Positions 10,770 through 25,300 of a stretch of 64,000 nucleotides of DNA are shown here, in pieces. Source of the stretch: Membranipora membranacea (lineage: Eukaryota; Bryozoa; Gymnolaemata; Cheilostomatida; Membraniporidae); contig OU612072.1 of the NCBI GenBank assembly GCA_914767715.1, forward strand, positions 12,710,001-12,774,000. Reading direction: 5' to 3'. The notes below the pieces were generated by a model that saw only the letters and a list, made by a program, of their open reading frames with translations, made no database searches and was not told where the DNA came from. The position numbers and the translations under genes are program-made. How positions within the stretch are numbered: the stretch's first letter is position 1; every line of letters begins with the position of its first letter.

Positions 10770-13700
10770 TCAGTTTTCATCATCAGAGCTGAGATCACAG
10801 TCTGCACTAAGCTTTGTTTCTTGTGACTCGGCTATGAGACTACAGTTCTCACTTGGTGTAGGTTTTGAATGTTTGTAGCGAGATGAGGGCATGAGAATCG
10901 TTACAGTCGCTCCATCATCGGTATTCAGTTCCTTATCTTCCCTTTTGGACTCTACAAATTAGGAAATTTGAACATAGAGTCAAGGCGATGACAAAATATG
11001 ACTCCCATGCAATCGGATGGCATACTCATTCATGGGTTGTTACTCATAGAAATTTAGACTGGATTTACAAGACAGACAGAACAATCTGTTGCATCCTATT
11101 GAATAAAACAAATAACTCATTAATAACCTAGGCAAGAAACTAGCTTATAAAGAGCATTAGGAATGGGTCATTGAGGCACTCATTTGTTGGTGACGTAATG
11201 ATATTTACTTATGAAGAAGCAATGGTGATATCATTCAATCTATCCCAGTTATCAATAAAAAAGCCTGGAATGATGGATACAAATCAATTGATAGCACAAT
11301 TCATAGTAAAGGAGTTGATTTACAAGACCATTTTATTGTGAAATGCGACCTACATGCCATGCTGCAATGGCCAGGGAAACACTAGGTATGAGGAAATGAA
11401 TGCTAAACAGATCTTATTTTTTGAAATTGTGTTCTCATGATATCTGAGCAGACAACTCCAATATTATATTAAAATTTCCTGAGTTGGAATTAATCAGAAG
11501 CCTGCGACTTGTAGTACAAAGAACAATGTGTTTGTGTGTCAATAGCTTTCTCCATTTCAGAAAGATTTGCTCAAAGTTCCGCCATTACCTGCATCTTTCT
11601 AGCGGTAGTTGTAGATTTTTAACTTACCACAGCTTTGTGAACTAGTAGTACCAACATTCAGATCATTCATCCTAGCTTTATATGACAGCATCTGGGCAGG
11701 TAAACCCACACTATCCTCTAGATCAGCACACTTCTGTGTGCCATCCTCTAAGCTACATGCTGCTGCACCCGTTTGTATATCTGCAGTTTCAGTATGGAAT
11801 GGGGTAGGGAATGGCTCAGATTGTCTGCATAGATTTGCCTCATTATCCAGTTCAGCGACATCACCTGAAGATATTATGAATATGTTGAAAAGATTAACCT
11901 ACTGAGTCTAAGTCACATTGGTGAATCACGCACACTGTTATAAATGTTTTATCATAATTCTGCCTATTTGTGAATATTGTAATATCGTGAACACTAATAA
12001 AAAATGCCCTATGCTATTCAATGAAAATCTTATTGTAGGGGGTAATGAGTCTTTGTTATGACTATTTCATGCCATGAGCTTGCTGATTTCAGAGTACAAC
12101 ATCAAAATAATAAAATATAACAACCATATTTCAAGCAAAAGATAAGATCAGAGTTGAATGGAAGAATCTTGGTGATAATCACATCAGTGAGACAGAATTG
12201 AAATAAGACAGAGTCAAATAATGTTATTGGCAAGTTTGTATTGTTAATACTTCTAATACTCAACTTACAATCTTCAGTCCGGCTGGCTGCTGAGTAGGAC
12301 ACTACGACATCATCCCCAGAACTTGTATGCTTTAAAACCTGTGCCATTCTTCTTTTACTGAACACTATCACCACTACCAGTATGGCTATCAACACTGTCA
12401 ACAGGAATAAAATGGAATATAATATTTGGCAGCAAAACAAGCACAATCAGAATAAGTACTCTTGAACAAGTAGTTGGTAGCTGGAATTTAACTTTGACAG
12501 GAATTTTAAAGTGAATATCCTTGGTGCGGTGGAACATATATGACATACTGTATCGATAGCCTAACATTTGCTCACTGCCTAAGACAATCAGCTCGTCACC
12601 TTGCTGCTAGAAATTACCATTATTTGTGCATTTTGCACAAAGTTCAGCCCAACATTGTCTAAAACTAAGTTCTATGCTTGATATTATGCCATACATTTTA
12701 CAATTGGCAGCAATATGGCCAAAGACATGTAGTAGGGCTTTCCCTGACAGCGCTTGAAATTAAAAAAACAATGCTGCCTATGTTTTATCGCATTATTTCC
12801 CGTTACGCCCAATCAATGACTCTCAGAGAACATTGAAAAATGCAGTCATCTGTGTATTCAATGGGTTGGTAATCAAATTCACTTGGTTCCTGTACATTGA
12901 TCAAATATATACATCTAATATGCTATCTGGGACATTGATTGATCGAATCAAATTTAAAAAAGAGAAAAAAATGTGTTGTGATTGTTGATATAACTGGTCA
13001 AACACCAGATAAGTTACTTTGAGCCCCGAAACTCTCTATTCAGAGGGACATCGGGCATGGGTTAAGGTCTGGGGATCTCAGTCTGCCGGATCTCCTGTAA
13101 GCCGAACCCACTTTTAGATAATCTAATAACTCACCGAGTAGACAAACAGGTAGAACAATCTTGACGCTAACACCATCAGAACCATTTCTACCTTTACTTG
13201 CTGATACCCGACCACCAGCTTCTCCCTGGGCACCAGGTGGAGCCCCGAGCCCACGGCTCTCAGGAACAGAGCCTACAGGCTGGGATTTATGTGACTCTGT
13301 CTCAATCGCCCTCTCATCTGAACAAAATAATGTTATACAAAAGTTATTTTACGACTCCAAAAGAAACAAACAATACTAATTGCCTTCAAAAGTTTTAGTG
13401 GTGATATGACAGCAACAAGAAAAGAAATCAGCTCAAAACGTACTCCCTAATATAGCTCTAGTAACCATAAAAATGTAGGCTGAGAACTTTCTCACTGAAA
13501 AATTTAAATGATTGATATAACAAGCCTGTAGGGAAAGGGAACTAAAAATTTGGATGAGATATTAGGCTGATTCCTAAACTAAAGCCTTTATTTTAGATGA
13601 ACGGTAAAGAGAGTTGCCTCACCCCCACCCCCATCCATCGCTTATTTTACTAGGTAGCTTGTTACAGTAGGTAAACACTTGATCAATTTGTTGCGGGTTG

Positions 13701-16700
13701 TGATGTGAACTAAACATATATGTTGTTCTTTGCAAATATCATCCTAGTATAGCTTAATCACATCACTTGGTATGGCTGAGTAAATCCAGTCAAAACAAGA
13801 CTGCGGTTCACAGACTGACAGTTGATTAGTTTGACATGCATATTTTATGACGTGACCTCAAAAAATTGCCTGCAAGACTAAGCCAAGTATTCTTAATTGT
13901 CAGATGATTAGTTACACTACTGATGTATTTTAGTATAGTTGCTGTTATACAGTTGCTATCCATTGCCAAAGATTATAAATACATTGCTATTGCTGCTACT
14001 TGGTACAGCGATAGGCCATTACAAGATTGTGCGGCGTAGTTAGTGACAAATTGATCGATTTTCCTGTCATTGGGTATATATCATAACATGATGAAATGTT
14101 TCATTGCCTGGAAGTTGTTATCTTGAAACAGTAAAAAGTGCAGGAACTATTCGATGACATTCTAATGTAATATACTTTGAGCTAGAGAAGAGAAAAAGTA
14201 AAACCTAATGACTGGGTCTCTTTCTGACTCATCAACTGAGAGACAAAGAGCAGAAGCCCCATCCTACCAACCAAGTAATGTTCTTGCTCAATAAGGCCAG
14301 CTTGTTGTACACTCGCCACAATAAAAATTCACACTCTCATTAAGTTGAATCATACAGTACCTGAATTTTGTGGTGGGTCAGTAGGAGTGACGCAGCCGTC
14401 TACATGGTGACACTGTTCTATAGGACAGTCAGCACACTCAGATTGACAGTAGTATCCATGGGTGCCTGACAAGCATTCTAATAACAGAAAAAATTCATAA
14501 TGAAACGTTGGTTTCGATCGCAAGGTCCGTCTCAGTCAAAAGACTTGAATTATAAATTATTATGCCCTCCGTTGAGCACTCCGTAGTCAATCACTATGTT
14601 TCCATGGGTCGAATGACCATTCGCATCCTATCCAATTGTTATGTAATCAAAACACAATACAATAAAAATAGGATCAGAACAAATTCGGTTTGTGAATGCG
14701 AACAACCTATTGAAATTGAATTGAATAGCTTAATTGTTTCCATGTGCCGGAAAAAAGGGCTAAAATCGCCTATATGCGCATTTGTACGGAGCATGGAAAC
14801 ATAGTGAATGGAGTACAGCGGAATCCGGTCCCCGCAGGCCCTTTTACCTACTAGGGCATTTTAAATCCAACCTAGCCGGTACCATATAATCACAGAGTAA
14901 GGATATATCCTTACTCTGTGATATATTATAATAACACAGCAGCAACACTGGAACAGGTTGCTTCCGACCGGTGGTGGTGTGATATTGCAGAAGTTGGAAA
15001 TCGAGGCACATTGATACAGAGGGAGAAAACTTCTTCTACAACAGCACAGCTGAAACATCAAACTCCCAGCTCTTAGGTCACTGCACATTAATGAGTGTGT
15101 AGGTGGGATATGTCGGCCCTGATAGGTTGGGTGGGGTGAGACCAACCAATCAGAGCCAACATATTGACAAGGAACTTCCTACAGTGATAAAGTCTGGTTG
15201 TACCTACTTTGGTCACAGTTGGTCCCTTTGTATCCATTCTTACACACACATGACCCATCCGCTGGGTGGCATGTAGCCTCATTTTGACACTGACAGATAT
15301 CAGTACACCCGTATCCAAATGTGCCAGGAGCACATGCTATAAAACAAGATAAGTCATTATTATTTGTTACAACAATGGATTAAAAGACTTTAAAACTGCT
15401 TTGCTATACCATTTTTATGGATGCTCTTTGCTGCTCTGCAGTATTTCTTATACTATATGACTCTCATTTTATCAATAATACTAACTGCCTAACACCAAAG
15501 AACATAAAGATCTAGCTTACCCAACTAAATTGTGTCAGCATGTTACTTTAACGCCCAGTAGAGAAAACATTAGAGAGTATGTAACCCAATGCTACCTGCC
15601 ATACAGGTTACATAGATGATACTAAAAATGAGTGCGTCGCAATGGTTAATATCTGAGACACTAAACAGGTTTGAACCGAAGCTAGTATGAGCTAAGATGC
15701 TGCTCAAATTATGGTGGCCAGAATGTTGATAACAGTAATTTAAGCCTTTGTCCACATCAACATACAATGATCTTTCTATATACCGACAATCACTGATCTC
15801 TGAACAATTACAAATCCTCCATTTTTAATTATCATAGCTATTGACTCCTTTTTTTTTATGTTGGGCTCCGCACTCGAAAACATTCTGAAAGTGATTACTA
15901 CAAGATTGGCTTACCAATATCACAATCATCACCAGACCAACCAGCACAGCATGCAGACAATGTTCTGGTCCTTGTTTTCTGTACTGTTCTGTATCGTGTG
16001 TGATACTCAATACTATAAGAGAAAGATGTATATATTTCATTAAGATAAAGGAAGTGCTGTAATTACATCATTATCCCAATTTATCAAAGCATCTTGTATA
16101 AGCATATGTGGAAGTTTCATGATGCAAAGAGAATCTTTGTATAGTAAGTGTTTCAGTTTCAAACAAGAAAATCAAATAAAATACACAATCTAGAAGCTAA
16201 GTATGGTAAGAATTCACTCACTGCTGTTTTTTACATAAACATCTCACAGTTGCTGCTACAACTATACTTATCAATTATCATATTATTTAGTCGATGCTGC
16301 TACCAAACACTGAACAATATGTGTTATTGTCGGAGAACTCCGTTCATAGTGATGACAACATTACAAACTTGCAATATATGCCAAAAACAGACACAGCGAG
16401 GTTGACTTTCATATGAAAGATGCCAACGATCTTGATGCCTACTTACACTGTTCGCTCACATATAAGTTTTGGGAAGCAGGCGTAGGCTTCCTTAGCTTGT
16501 GTGGATTGTCTGTAAGATTCTGTTACAGTAATGTTGTATCTAAACAAAACAAAAAACTAGATTAGACTCATCGGCAGTTACATAATTTATACTTTATTTA
16601 GCAGAATTGTAAAGAGATTCATTTGGACAGGATTGTTATATCCATATGCTTCTGATTAGTACCTAGTGTTATGTTAGACGCTGTAAGGGCACTATCAATT

Positions 16701-16942
16701 TATGATGTCTTCACAACAGCTACTTATCAGTTGTCCTGCTATTAGGCCTAAGCTACAGTTGTTGGGTTTAACTCTGATACTTACTGTTGATCTTTTGTAC
16801 ACCATTTCCCCGCAATAGCTAGAGAGATGGCCGCAGAGAGCAGGAATGGTGTGAGCACCTTGTGATACATGGCAGGTGTCTGACAGAGGTGATAGCTGAT
16901 GATAAAGCAAAGTGTCTTTAGGCACAGAAAGATTCCAACAAG
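10770..16942 (-). CDS. EMI/EGF-like single-pass receptor (MEGF10/Draper/CED-1 type)
   Basis: Nine coding exons join in phase: 16870-16785, 16539-16447, 16012-15915, 15336-15208, 14477-14361, 13317-13135, 12394-12269, 11864-11628 and 10951-10770. They give 416 residues. The first exon probably begins at 16942 with 5' UTR. Residues 1-20 are a signal peptide (core FLLSAAISLAIA). Residues 22-92 are an EMI domain, ending in YRTVQKTRTRTLSACCAGW, the usual Y/K/R/T-rich stretch before CCxGW. Residues 93-135 are one complete laminin-type EGF repeat on a 129-nt phase 1-1 exon, as in MEGF genes. A partial second repeat, a Gly/Ser-rich linker, a transmembrane helix (about 227-247) and a 169-residue tail follow. 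MEGF10, Draper and CED-1 are engulfment receptors with many EGF repeats and NPxY/YxxL tail motifs. This protein has very few repeats, and I see no NPxY or YxxL/I in its tail, so its role may differ. Extra exons in the long introns cannot be excluded. Confidence 0.85.
14574..14815. repeat. Foldback MITE-like element in a receptor intron
   Basis: The left arm TCACTATGTTTCCATGG and the right arm CATGGAAACATAGTGAATGG are inverted copies about 200 bp apart. The 80-residue ORF inside it is incidental. The element lies in the intron between the two EGF-like exons. Confidence 0.65.
14891..14920. repeat. Perfect 30-bp palindrome made of two transposon ends
   Basis: CACAGAGTAAGGATA is followed directly by its exact reverse complement. 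The same terminal sequence bounds the 850-bp foldback element at 31880-32729. The palindrome looks like two terminal inverted repeats of that family joined after loss of the interior. It lies in a receptor intron. Confidence 0.8.
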
Positions 16943-19369
16943 CTGAAATAAGAAGGACAAATATTTGATCTAAGGAGCTGCACTGATGATTGAGACCTTG
17001 TGTCTCTCTGATCTAACAGTTTTTCAGTCCAAGATACATTAAAAAGCTATACTAGTTACAAAAGTTACATAACATTAGTTCCAAGGTTACGGGTGTATTG
17101 GTAGCCATCCAAGTAGGCTATTATGTTTTGTTGTGTGAAAAGAACTAGGTCTACAACATCTCAAGACTGTCCGACAACTTCCATGAGTTTTAGCTCCCAC
17201 TGTCAATGACTGGTTCAGAACTGACAAATAAATTGTAATTTAGGTTAGGTCCCCCATCAAAGCTTTGTTCCATATACACATATTCCATAGCTAAGGGAAG
17301 GGTTGATTCTTAAGCACTTGGGTATTGACAAAAATTTCATTTTCATTCCAGGAGCAGTTACTAGGTAGTAGTTAGGTGTCTTTCTAGACAAAAGTCACTT
17401 ATACATATAAAAGTATGGCAGAGAGAGTAGCACATATTTCCACTTCTGCTGATGGTTGTGCTGCCTTTTAACAGAGTAAACCTATGAAGGGTCCTACTGT
17501 TGATACACTGCTACAAGTAAGCCTACAGTACATGTTCATATTTGAGTAAGTAAATACAACTTTCTTATCCTTGTTCCATAGTCAGTATAGGTCACAGCAC
17601 TGACTGAGTCAAGCACTGTCTGTGACTGGAAGAAGGAGTCAAACTTACCTAATTCAAAGCAATTTAATCCCTTTTATATGAGCTCTGCAATCAGAAGTGG
17701 TACACATCAGACATTCCTTTATCTTTCACAAAGCAAGTGAAATTTTGTGGAATTGAGGAGGCAAAATGGTATTAAATTATACAACTTATCAATTTTATTT
17801 ATTACAAAACCAAATACATGAACAACACTTTCTCTTTGGCAAGATGACAAACCACGCCCACACAGGAAGTACCCACCCTTTCAACTGCACTCAAAGATTA
17901 GCCTGATTAATGTTTGCCTGCAAGTTACTGAACTCATACTGACTCTCGTGATCTGACTGGGCATGTAGATCACTGATAAACTAGGCTATCATTACCACAA
18001 AGAGAATGTCGTAAGGCTAAGTATGTATCATGCGTGACTTGAATTTGCGCATGTGCAAGAACAATGAGTTTAGTCTGGGTTCTAATTGCAATTTTGGTCT
18101 GGGGAGATAGGACACCCTCTGCATAAATTGCTAGTCAACGTTAGTTAATAGTGACAATAGAAGATAACTCTTTCTAACAATTCCGCACGCATTTGTGAGT
18201 GTGCCACCAGAGCAGGTAGCCAATCAGATGGCTTCGGAATTCCGAGGCTCAATTTTGCAGAGATCAGCTCATGCCCAGAGCTGAGCATGCGCAGAATGTA
18301 CTGAACTTGCTCTAACTCAAGTCTTTTGAGATCCACAAAAATTGACCAACCTTTCAAAAAGTTTACACAGGATATCAGTGGTCATTCCCTGAAAGTTTTC
18401 TGGTGAGTGGTAGTTAGTTGTATTAAGATTTTGATCATCATTCCTTTGCATATTTAAAATCAAAAGGTCAAATTCTCCAGGATTTGCTCTGTCTGTGTGT
18501 ATGTTACACGTGTCTTCATATAGAGTCACTCAGTCTCAATTACATTATGATTGTTGAGCGGCTGATGAGATTTCTCATTCTTGTTAAAAAAGATTGACAA
18601 CAAACAATATTTTTTAACTCCTTGGTTGGTACTGATATCTATTTATTCTATTAGCATTATTGTTTAAATCAATCTTGAAAGTTACTGTTTGCTCATCATC
18701 AAATATTTGACAATCTTAATGACACCCATACCCTGTTCAGTCCAGTAGAACATGCCTGTTTTGTTTACCTATATTGACCTTATTTGTTGTCAATATTATG
18801 TCATGGTATGTAAACTTCTCTAAACAGACATTACACAAAGAATTATTATTGAGCTTGAACCTGCTGCGGCTACAGTGTGAACAGGTTGTAGGCCTATACT
18901 ATAGTAAGCTATGGTAGAATGAGAGTGCAGTTCAGCAATTTGGGTAAAGAAGGTTCACAATTTTAGGACTAGCCCTCCCCTAGTTCACATCTTAAAAGCT
19001 TGACTGAGCTTTAGTTTCTATATGCAGGACAGAAATATGGTTGTGCTACATAGGCCTAGACCTAGATTTTGGCACCAATCACAGATATTTTGATACAAAG
19101 GCAAAAGTATCCAATGATGGCTGTTCTGTTTACTGCCCTAGAGCTCCAACTAACAACCTTACCTCTCACATCAAACTGACTTGCATGGCATGTCTTCAAC
19201 CTAGTGTATTCATGTGTTATCACAAATATTTCAACTGCCAATCGTCAGCTTGCCAAATTACAAATTTCATCCCCTACAGATTATTCTCATTATATACTTT
19301 GTTCAATAACAGTAAATACTTATGATTCTAAACTGTTGCTTGTTTTTAGATAGTTCATCGACTGATCAT
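16943..19369. other. Divergent intergenic region between the receptor and prune genes
   Basis: The receptor reads left and the prune gene reads right, so their promoters must lie in this 2.4 kb. A TTTTTAG acceptor at about 19350, just before the prune ATG, implies an untranslated first exon for prune somewhere upstream. The ORFs here (18145-18529 minus, 19041-19325 plus) show no family motifs. Confidence 0.4.
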
Positions 19370-22300
19370 ATGGATTTTGAGGATTTCATCACAACTCGTA
19401 AGCAGTGTGTTAAAGAAGCACAGAAATTGCAGGTGAGTGTCACCTAAACATCAAGTGATCCTACTCTGACTGCAGTTAGTTTGGGCGATTCCTTGATTCT
19501 GAATGACATTGCACTTGTACTTGAGCTACTTATTACCTCAATCTTTCAGAGTGATAGAGAAGCAGTACACCACGTTTGTTCCATCTGCCTGCATTCGGAG
19601 TTGCTTCCGATCCACTGCGGCAGCGTTACCAGTGGAAGGGAGCAGCTGGAATGCAGGCACTTGGATTGAACTTGATCTAGTGAAATAGTGAATACATACA
19701 AACTAATAAGACATGTCAATGCAGACACGGCAATTTTTTATTTGTAATATATATCAGAGATTCATTCTTGAGGACGTGAAGGCAACATCAACATCAATGT
19801 GAAGGGTCTGATTGGTCGGATTCGAGAGAGCTCAAACTCAAAGAGTGACTTACAGATGTATATTGCATACCATCCCAAGTGCAGAGGACGGTGGACTTGA
19901 TTGAACAATGTATTTTTTGTCTTTGTAGGATGGCATGCTTCAGATAGTACTGGGTAATGAATCATGTGACTTGGATTCTGCTGTTGGCGCCCTAGCCTAT
20001 GCATTTCTCCTGCAGGTATGTAGCACAGTTCAGTAGTATACTATATGTCTCAGGAATATCAACCTCATGAAACATGAACAGCATTAGATGGCATTACTCA
20101 ATATTAATCTTAGTTAATAATGCGTTCAGTTTTGCCACTGCTTAGGCGATAGCAAGCTCCGTTTGATTATATTACATCTGGACTCAACTGAAAATACAGA
20201 ATATGCACCTGTGACATTTATGATCAAGAGGTCTCAATTTACTTCTGGCGGGAACTATGCATCATCATAATGCTGTCGGAGAAAATATTTCTTTTTTGGA
20301 CAGTCTCTAGTTGTATTATACCAGTCCGTTGCTAAAGAGAATTTTGTTCTACACAAATCAGCTATTTCCTTCTTATGCAATTTCAAACCGGTATATCATA
20401 CGGTTTGAACAAATTATCTTTATATTTCAGAGGCAATATGGAGGGGAAGTAATTCCGGTGTTGAACGTGCCAAGATATGACTACAGTCTCAAAACAGAAG
20501 TTGCTTTCCTACTCAACAAATATAAGATTAAGCAATCCGATCTCGTCTTCATAGATGACCTCGAACTGCTAAGGTCAAAAGGTCAAGTCAGCGTACACTT
20601 GGTAGATCACAATATTCCCACAGACAGCCAGGCTGATTTAGCTTACAAAGTCTTATCCATTGTTGATCACCACAATCAAGATTGCCATGACAGTGAAAAG
20701 TAAGACCCTGAGCTGCATGCAGCCTTGCTATATTTATATGGAATGTGAATAGTTAGATCTCACTCATGTATTTGTGTTTGTGAAAGAGATCTCTGTGTTA
20801 TCTTTTGTTTAATGTGTGATGTATGGTGCATTGTTTGGACTTTCAACTGCTGGACAACATCCTATTCCCTTTGTGACATTCTCCCAGATCAATCAAAGTA
20901 GATCCTTGTACTAAGCTATTTTTGTTTTATCTTGGCATAATTTTGTGCTAGATGGTAGACACTGTCGAAAATCTGTAGAAATTTGTCTGTTTCATGTACT
21001 TTTGTGTAGTGGGAAGTGCCAAATGAGGGATACTTCCTAAAATGCTGTCATTGTTATTGCTGAAAAACAAGTGTAGGTCTAAATTTAAAAATAACACATG
21101 TGATCCATATACAGGCCTATAGTTCTAGGGGAGCTGGGACGCTATGCCCCCCCCCCTAATATGTTCAGTAGAGTGGCCTTTGAATGCTATAATAGAATAT
21201 TCCATGTCAGAATGAGCTCAGCTTGGTACTTCTGTTTGCTATTTATATCATCAAAACGCTTTGGAGCCTGGGGACTCAGGAGGAGCTCAATGTGTTATCA
21301 CTACCTTATTTTGCTATTATTTTAGGATATTTATAAGGATAGAGACGGTGGCCTCAGCCTGTACACTAATCACAGATCTCTTCTACCAAAGATTAAACAC
21401 AGTGCCATCAGATACTGTTGCACACTTACTTAGAGGTAGGATTGGTATTCACATTGATTTCAGGCTACCTCAACAGGTGAAACTCTGTATTAATGCCCAC
21501 ACTGATCATGTGATATGTTATTGCATGTTTATCTCTGTTCGATAGAGAGTGAATTAATCATTTAGCTAGAGTACCATCACAAGTAGAGTTGGAGTTCTCA
21601 ATATGTTCCCGTCCCTAATTGATGAAATTAATCTCGGGTCGTCACACCAAATTCCCTCTGATGTGATGGTACTCATGCTAAGTGAATTAATTCGCTCTCT
21701 ATTGATAAGATATACACATGCAATAGTAAATCACGTGACCAGTGTGCGATACAGCTTTTTGGCCTGTGGGAAATCTAAGTTTGCAGTTGCATTGTGGGAT
21801 ACTAGTTGGAGATACAATCAATGATCGTTATCATATTGCAACTTTAACTTTGTTGTGTTTTGCAATGTTGAAGGGTGACCAATTGTCGCTACCGTCTAAA
21901 AATATATATATATATATTCAAACATTACAGTTTTCTTTTAGCTTATATACATCTTGAAGTTGTTAATAGCTTTACACCAATGAACTAAACGTTTAGTTCA
22001 TTGATTACACTACCCTTTTTTATCATCACATTTTTTGTATACACAGAGAGATTGTAGGGAATATTACACGTATATGCATTGATAGTACAAATATTGACTT
22101 AATGATGACAGCCAGTGAGCCTCACATCAGAATATGTGATTCTTTTCGTAACCAAAGACTTATATTACTAAGAACCCAGGTTTGATGACAGTGATTTAAT
22201 TTCGGATTGGCCATGTTTCGTATGGTTCAATGGACATACAAGTTTGTCTGACTGAGCTCTGCATAGCTCTCCGGTTTTGGAATTGACAAGATTTTACTTG

Positions 22301-25300
22301 AAATTCCAGAAAATTGCATCATGGGACAGTTTCCCAATTCGCTAACCTCTTTGTGTGTTGACTACATTGGTATTGTTTTTGTTGAGTATTAATTTCTGTT
22401 TGACTGATTTGTAGCCACAATTCTGGGCGACAGCATCTGCTTATCGGAGGAAGCGGGGAAGGTACGTCCCCTTGATACAGCAATGATACAAGAATTAGAA
22501 AAGCAGCTAAACATAACATCAACAGACGATAGAGCTGAAGTGTTCAGACAAATCTGCAGTGCCAAAGAAAATGTCTCAGGTGGGATCATTTATTAACTAC
22601 CATTCTTCGAATCACATGACCCGCTACTGGTCACATGGCCAACTACTGGTCATATGACCCACAACTGGTCACATGACCCTCGCCTTGTAAAATCACCAAC
22701 TGCAAATGGTCACACGGCCATCTTGTGTTTTTGTTCCTGCAAGTATTTGAAAAACCCTCTCTAAGAGACAAGGCCTGTTTTGATGTACCCCACATTATCC
22801 AGACATAAGTAAGTAATACGAACAAGGCTATCGAAAACAGGACACTGCTAAAGTACATGTGTGATGAACATTTATAATTTGGATGAAGGAGCTGACACCT
22901 ATTTAATGAATATATTTGTGATATTTGGCCATAGAGTTATTATATACTCTATGTATTTGGCTATCAAATGTGTCCTACCAGTTGATGACAACCTGTCACA
23001 GTTGCCAGTGCGCTCTCGCAAATTATGTCATTCACTGTACAGGATAACATGAATGAGTCAACCTGACTAGACATTCAGACTTGCGGCAGCATTATAAAAT
23101 TACTAAAGCTGACAATTAGCAACTAGTATTCAGTTGAGTCAAGTTGAGGAGGCTTATATATTGACGATCTGTCACGATATAAGCTTCATCAACAAGGAGA
23201 AGCGTCTCAATCAAATTGACTGATTTAGCATCACAAATTATTTTATTTAAAATTGGACTCATCCATAAAATAGACCTGTGTCCTGTGCAAATTCCATCAA
23301 AACAGGGACTCAAATTTTCATTAATTGATAGTAAGCTGACTTCCTTCGCACTAACTCGTTGGCGAGTTCCACTATGATCTGATTAGCCTGAATTTGAAGT
23401 TGCTCCCCCATTGACTGCTAACCAGTAGAATGTGAGCAACACAGAATGCAGGCAAATTTGATCAAACTTGATCATGCCAAAGAGCTGTGTGTTTTCCTGT
23501 CTGCGATTGATTTATTTATTATCTATCGCAAGCATTTAATGTTGCGAGAAAATGATGCATGTACTTGGACATAAAAGGAGCTTGCTTCTAGAGTATGGAA
23601 CTTGCATTTAAAAAATATCTCGTTGATCATGATGTTAATTTGCCTCAAAAAACAGCCGTTGCCCCATGAGCTTTGGTACTTGAAATGTCCAAGATGACCA
23701 GAAGGGCATCGCTCTAGGAAATCGTGTATGATGCGATCTTCATGTACCTTGATGTACCTTACAGGGTTAACCACAGATCAGCTGTTACGGAAAGATGCAA
23801 AGAAATTCACTGTTCATCCTCATTGTGTTTTCATGAGTTCCCTTATGGTGCATATCAAGGTAACTTGTGATTTTGTTAGCTGTGTTGGAATTGGTGATTC
23901 AGAGTTGTGTTTCTGTGACAAAGACTAAGCTGGGTTGATTTTATTTTTGAGTGGAGGAGGTTTTTGAAGATGAGGGTAAAAGTTTGCCTGTTACGAGAAT
24001 TGCTCCTCCACTAATTGATGAGCGGCTTTTGTACCTATGGCTTATCAGAGGAGGGGAGCGATTCTGAATGACAGGCAAACTTGCTCAAACTTGATCTGAG
24101 TAGCTTGCATATTGGTGTCAGGCTGATACTTACCTCACCTGAGCACTGATCAAATTTCTGGTTGATTAACAAAGTAAACTCTTCTAGTCACCGAAACACA
24201 ACTATCAGAATCAACAGTTCTTGTTTAGAATACTCCCCTTTGATGATGTCATAGTGAGTTAAATTTTGTTATTAGGATTGACCAGCTCACAAATTCTACA
24301 CAAGGATAGATGTTATATCAGCCCTGCTGGTGTACTCGTTATTATAAGCTGTGTACCTATCACAGCTCAGGTTAGAAGCTACCCTCCCCATAAGCTTCCG
24401 TAAAATCAAACTGGTGGCGGTTATCTCCCAGTGATCATTTTGCATGCCATCACTTTTGTTCTATTGCCAAGGAATTTGCAACCGGTCTTCAGGGAAAGAC
24501 TACCACAAAATTTAACGCAATCTTGGTTATTTGTTTGGATTTATCATAAATTATCCCTGCATGATTTCCATTGGGGTTTTTGGCGTGTTAATGGTGAAAG
24601 GCTTATCAATCAAAATACAAATTGTGATTAAGCTATTAAACCTACTAACTATATTCTTTGATTATCCTCTTGTGAATTTTGCGATGACATTTCCTGGATA
24701 ATCATAGATACACACCTGAATGTAGCCATGTAGTCATACCAGATGTCAAGTTTTCTGCCAGCCGGCATTCATCGGGCTCTGTGATAACCAAGTGTCAATC
24801 ATTTGACAGAAACATAGGTGAAGCATATAGAAATCAATGTCTAGGATGTGCCTATGTCTATGCTATCATATCCACCAATACCTGATAGTCAACCACTCCT
24901 CAGGACTATGAATGTACTGTTGTGTATTACAGGTATTATTTGCTCGAGACGATGTTATGTCTTCGTTTTCCTCAGTCTTACATAACCAGCAGGCTTCTCT
25001 ACTCGCTGTAATATGTAGCTGTGGTAAAGATGGAGTATCATCCAAACATTTCATTCTCTACAGCCATGATTCATCACTTCATGCAAAGGTTTGTGTCAGC
25101 AGTTATTACCATTGAGTCTGCTTGGAATAATATGATGAATATAGAGTTAAGCAAATGTTTGTATTAACTATGAACAGAAGACTTCTTACAATTGCTTGAT
25201 ATTATATCCGATATAAGCCAGTGAACAAATGGTCGCATAAAGTCACCCCTGTTCTATCCTAACTTAACTCCAGCTTATACAGACACCTCCAGGGTATGTA

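Noticed and set aside
15088-15333. 81-codon minus-strand frame
   Set aside because: It is a shifted frame across the EGF-like exon at 15208-15336; the cysteine-rich frame is the real one.
23966-24005. MRVKVCLL-like start resembling the family B signal peptide
   Set aside because: It overlaps the left end of a dispersed foldback repeat, hits a stop after 14 codons and has no donor.
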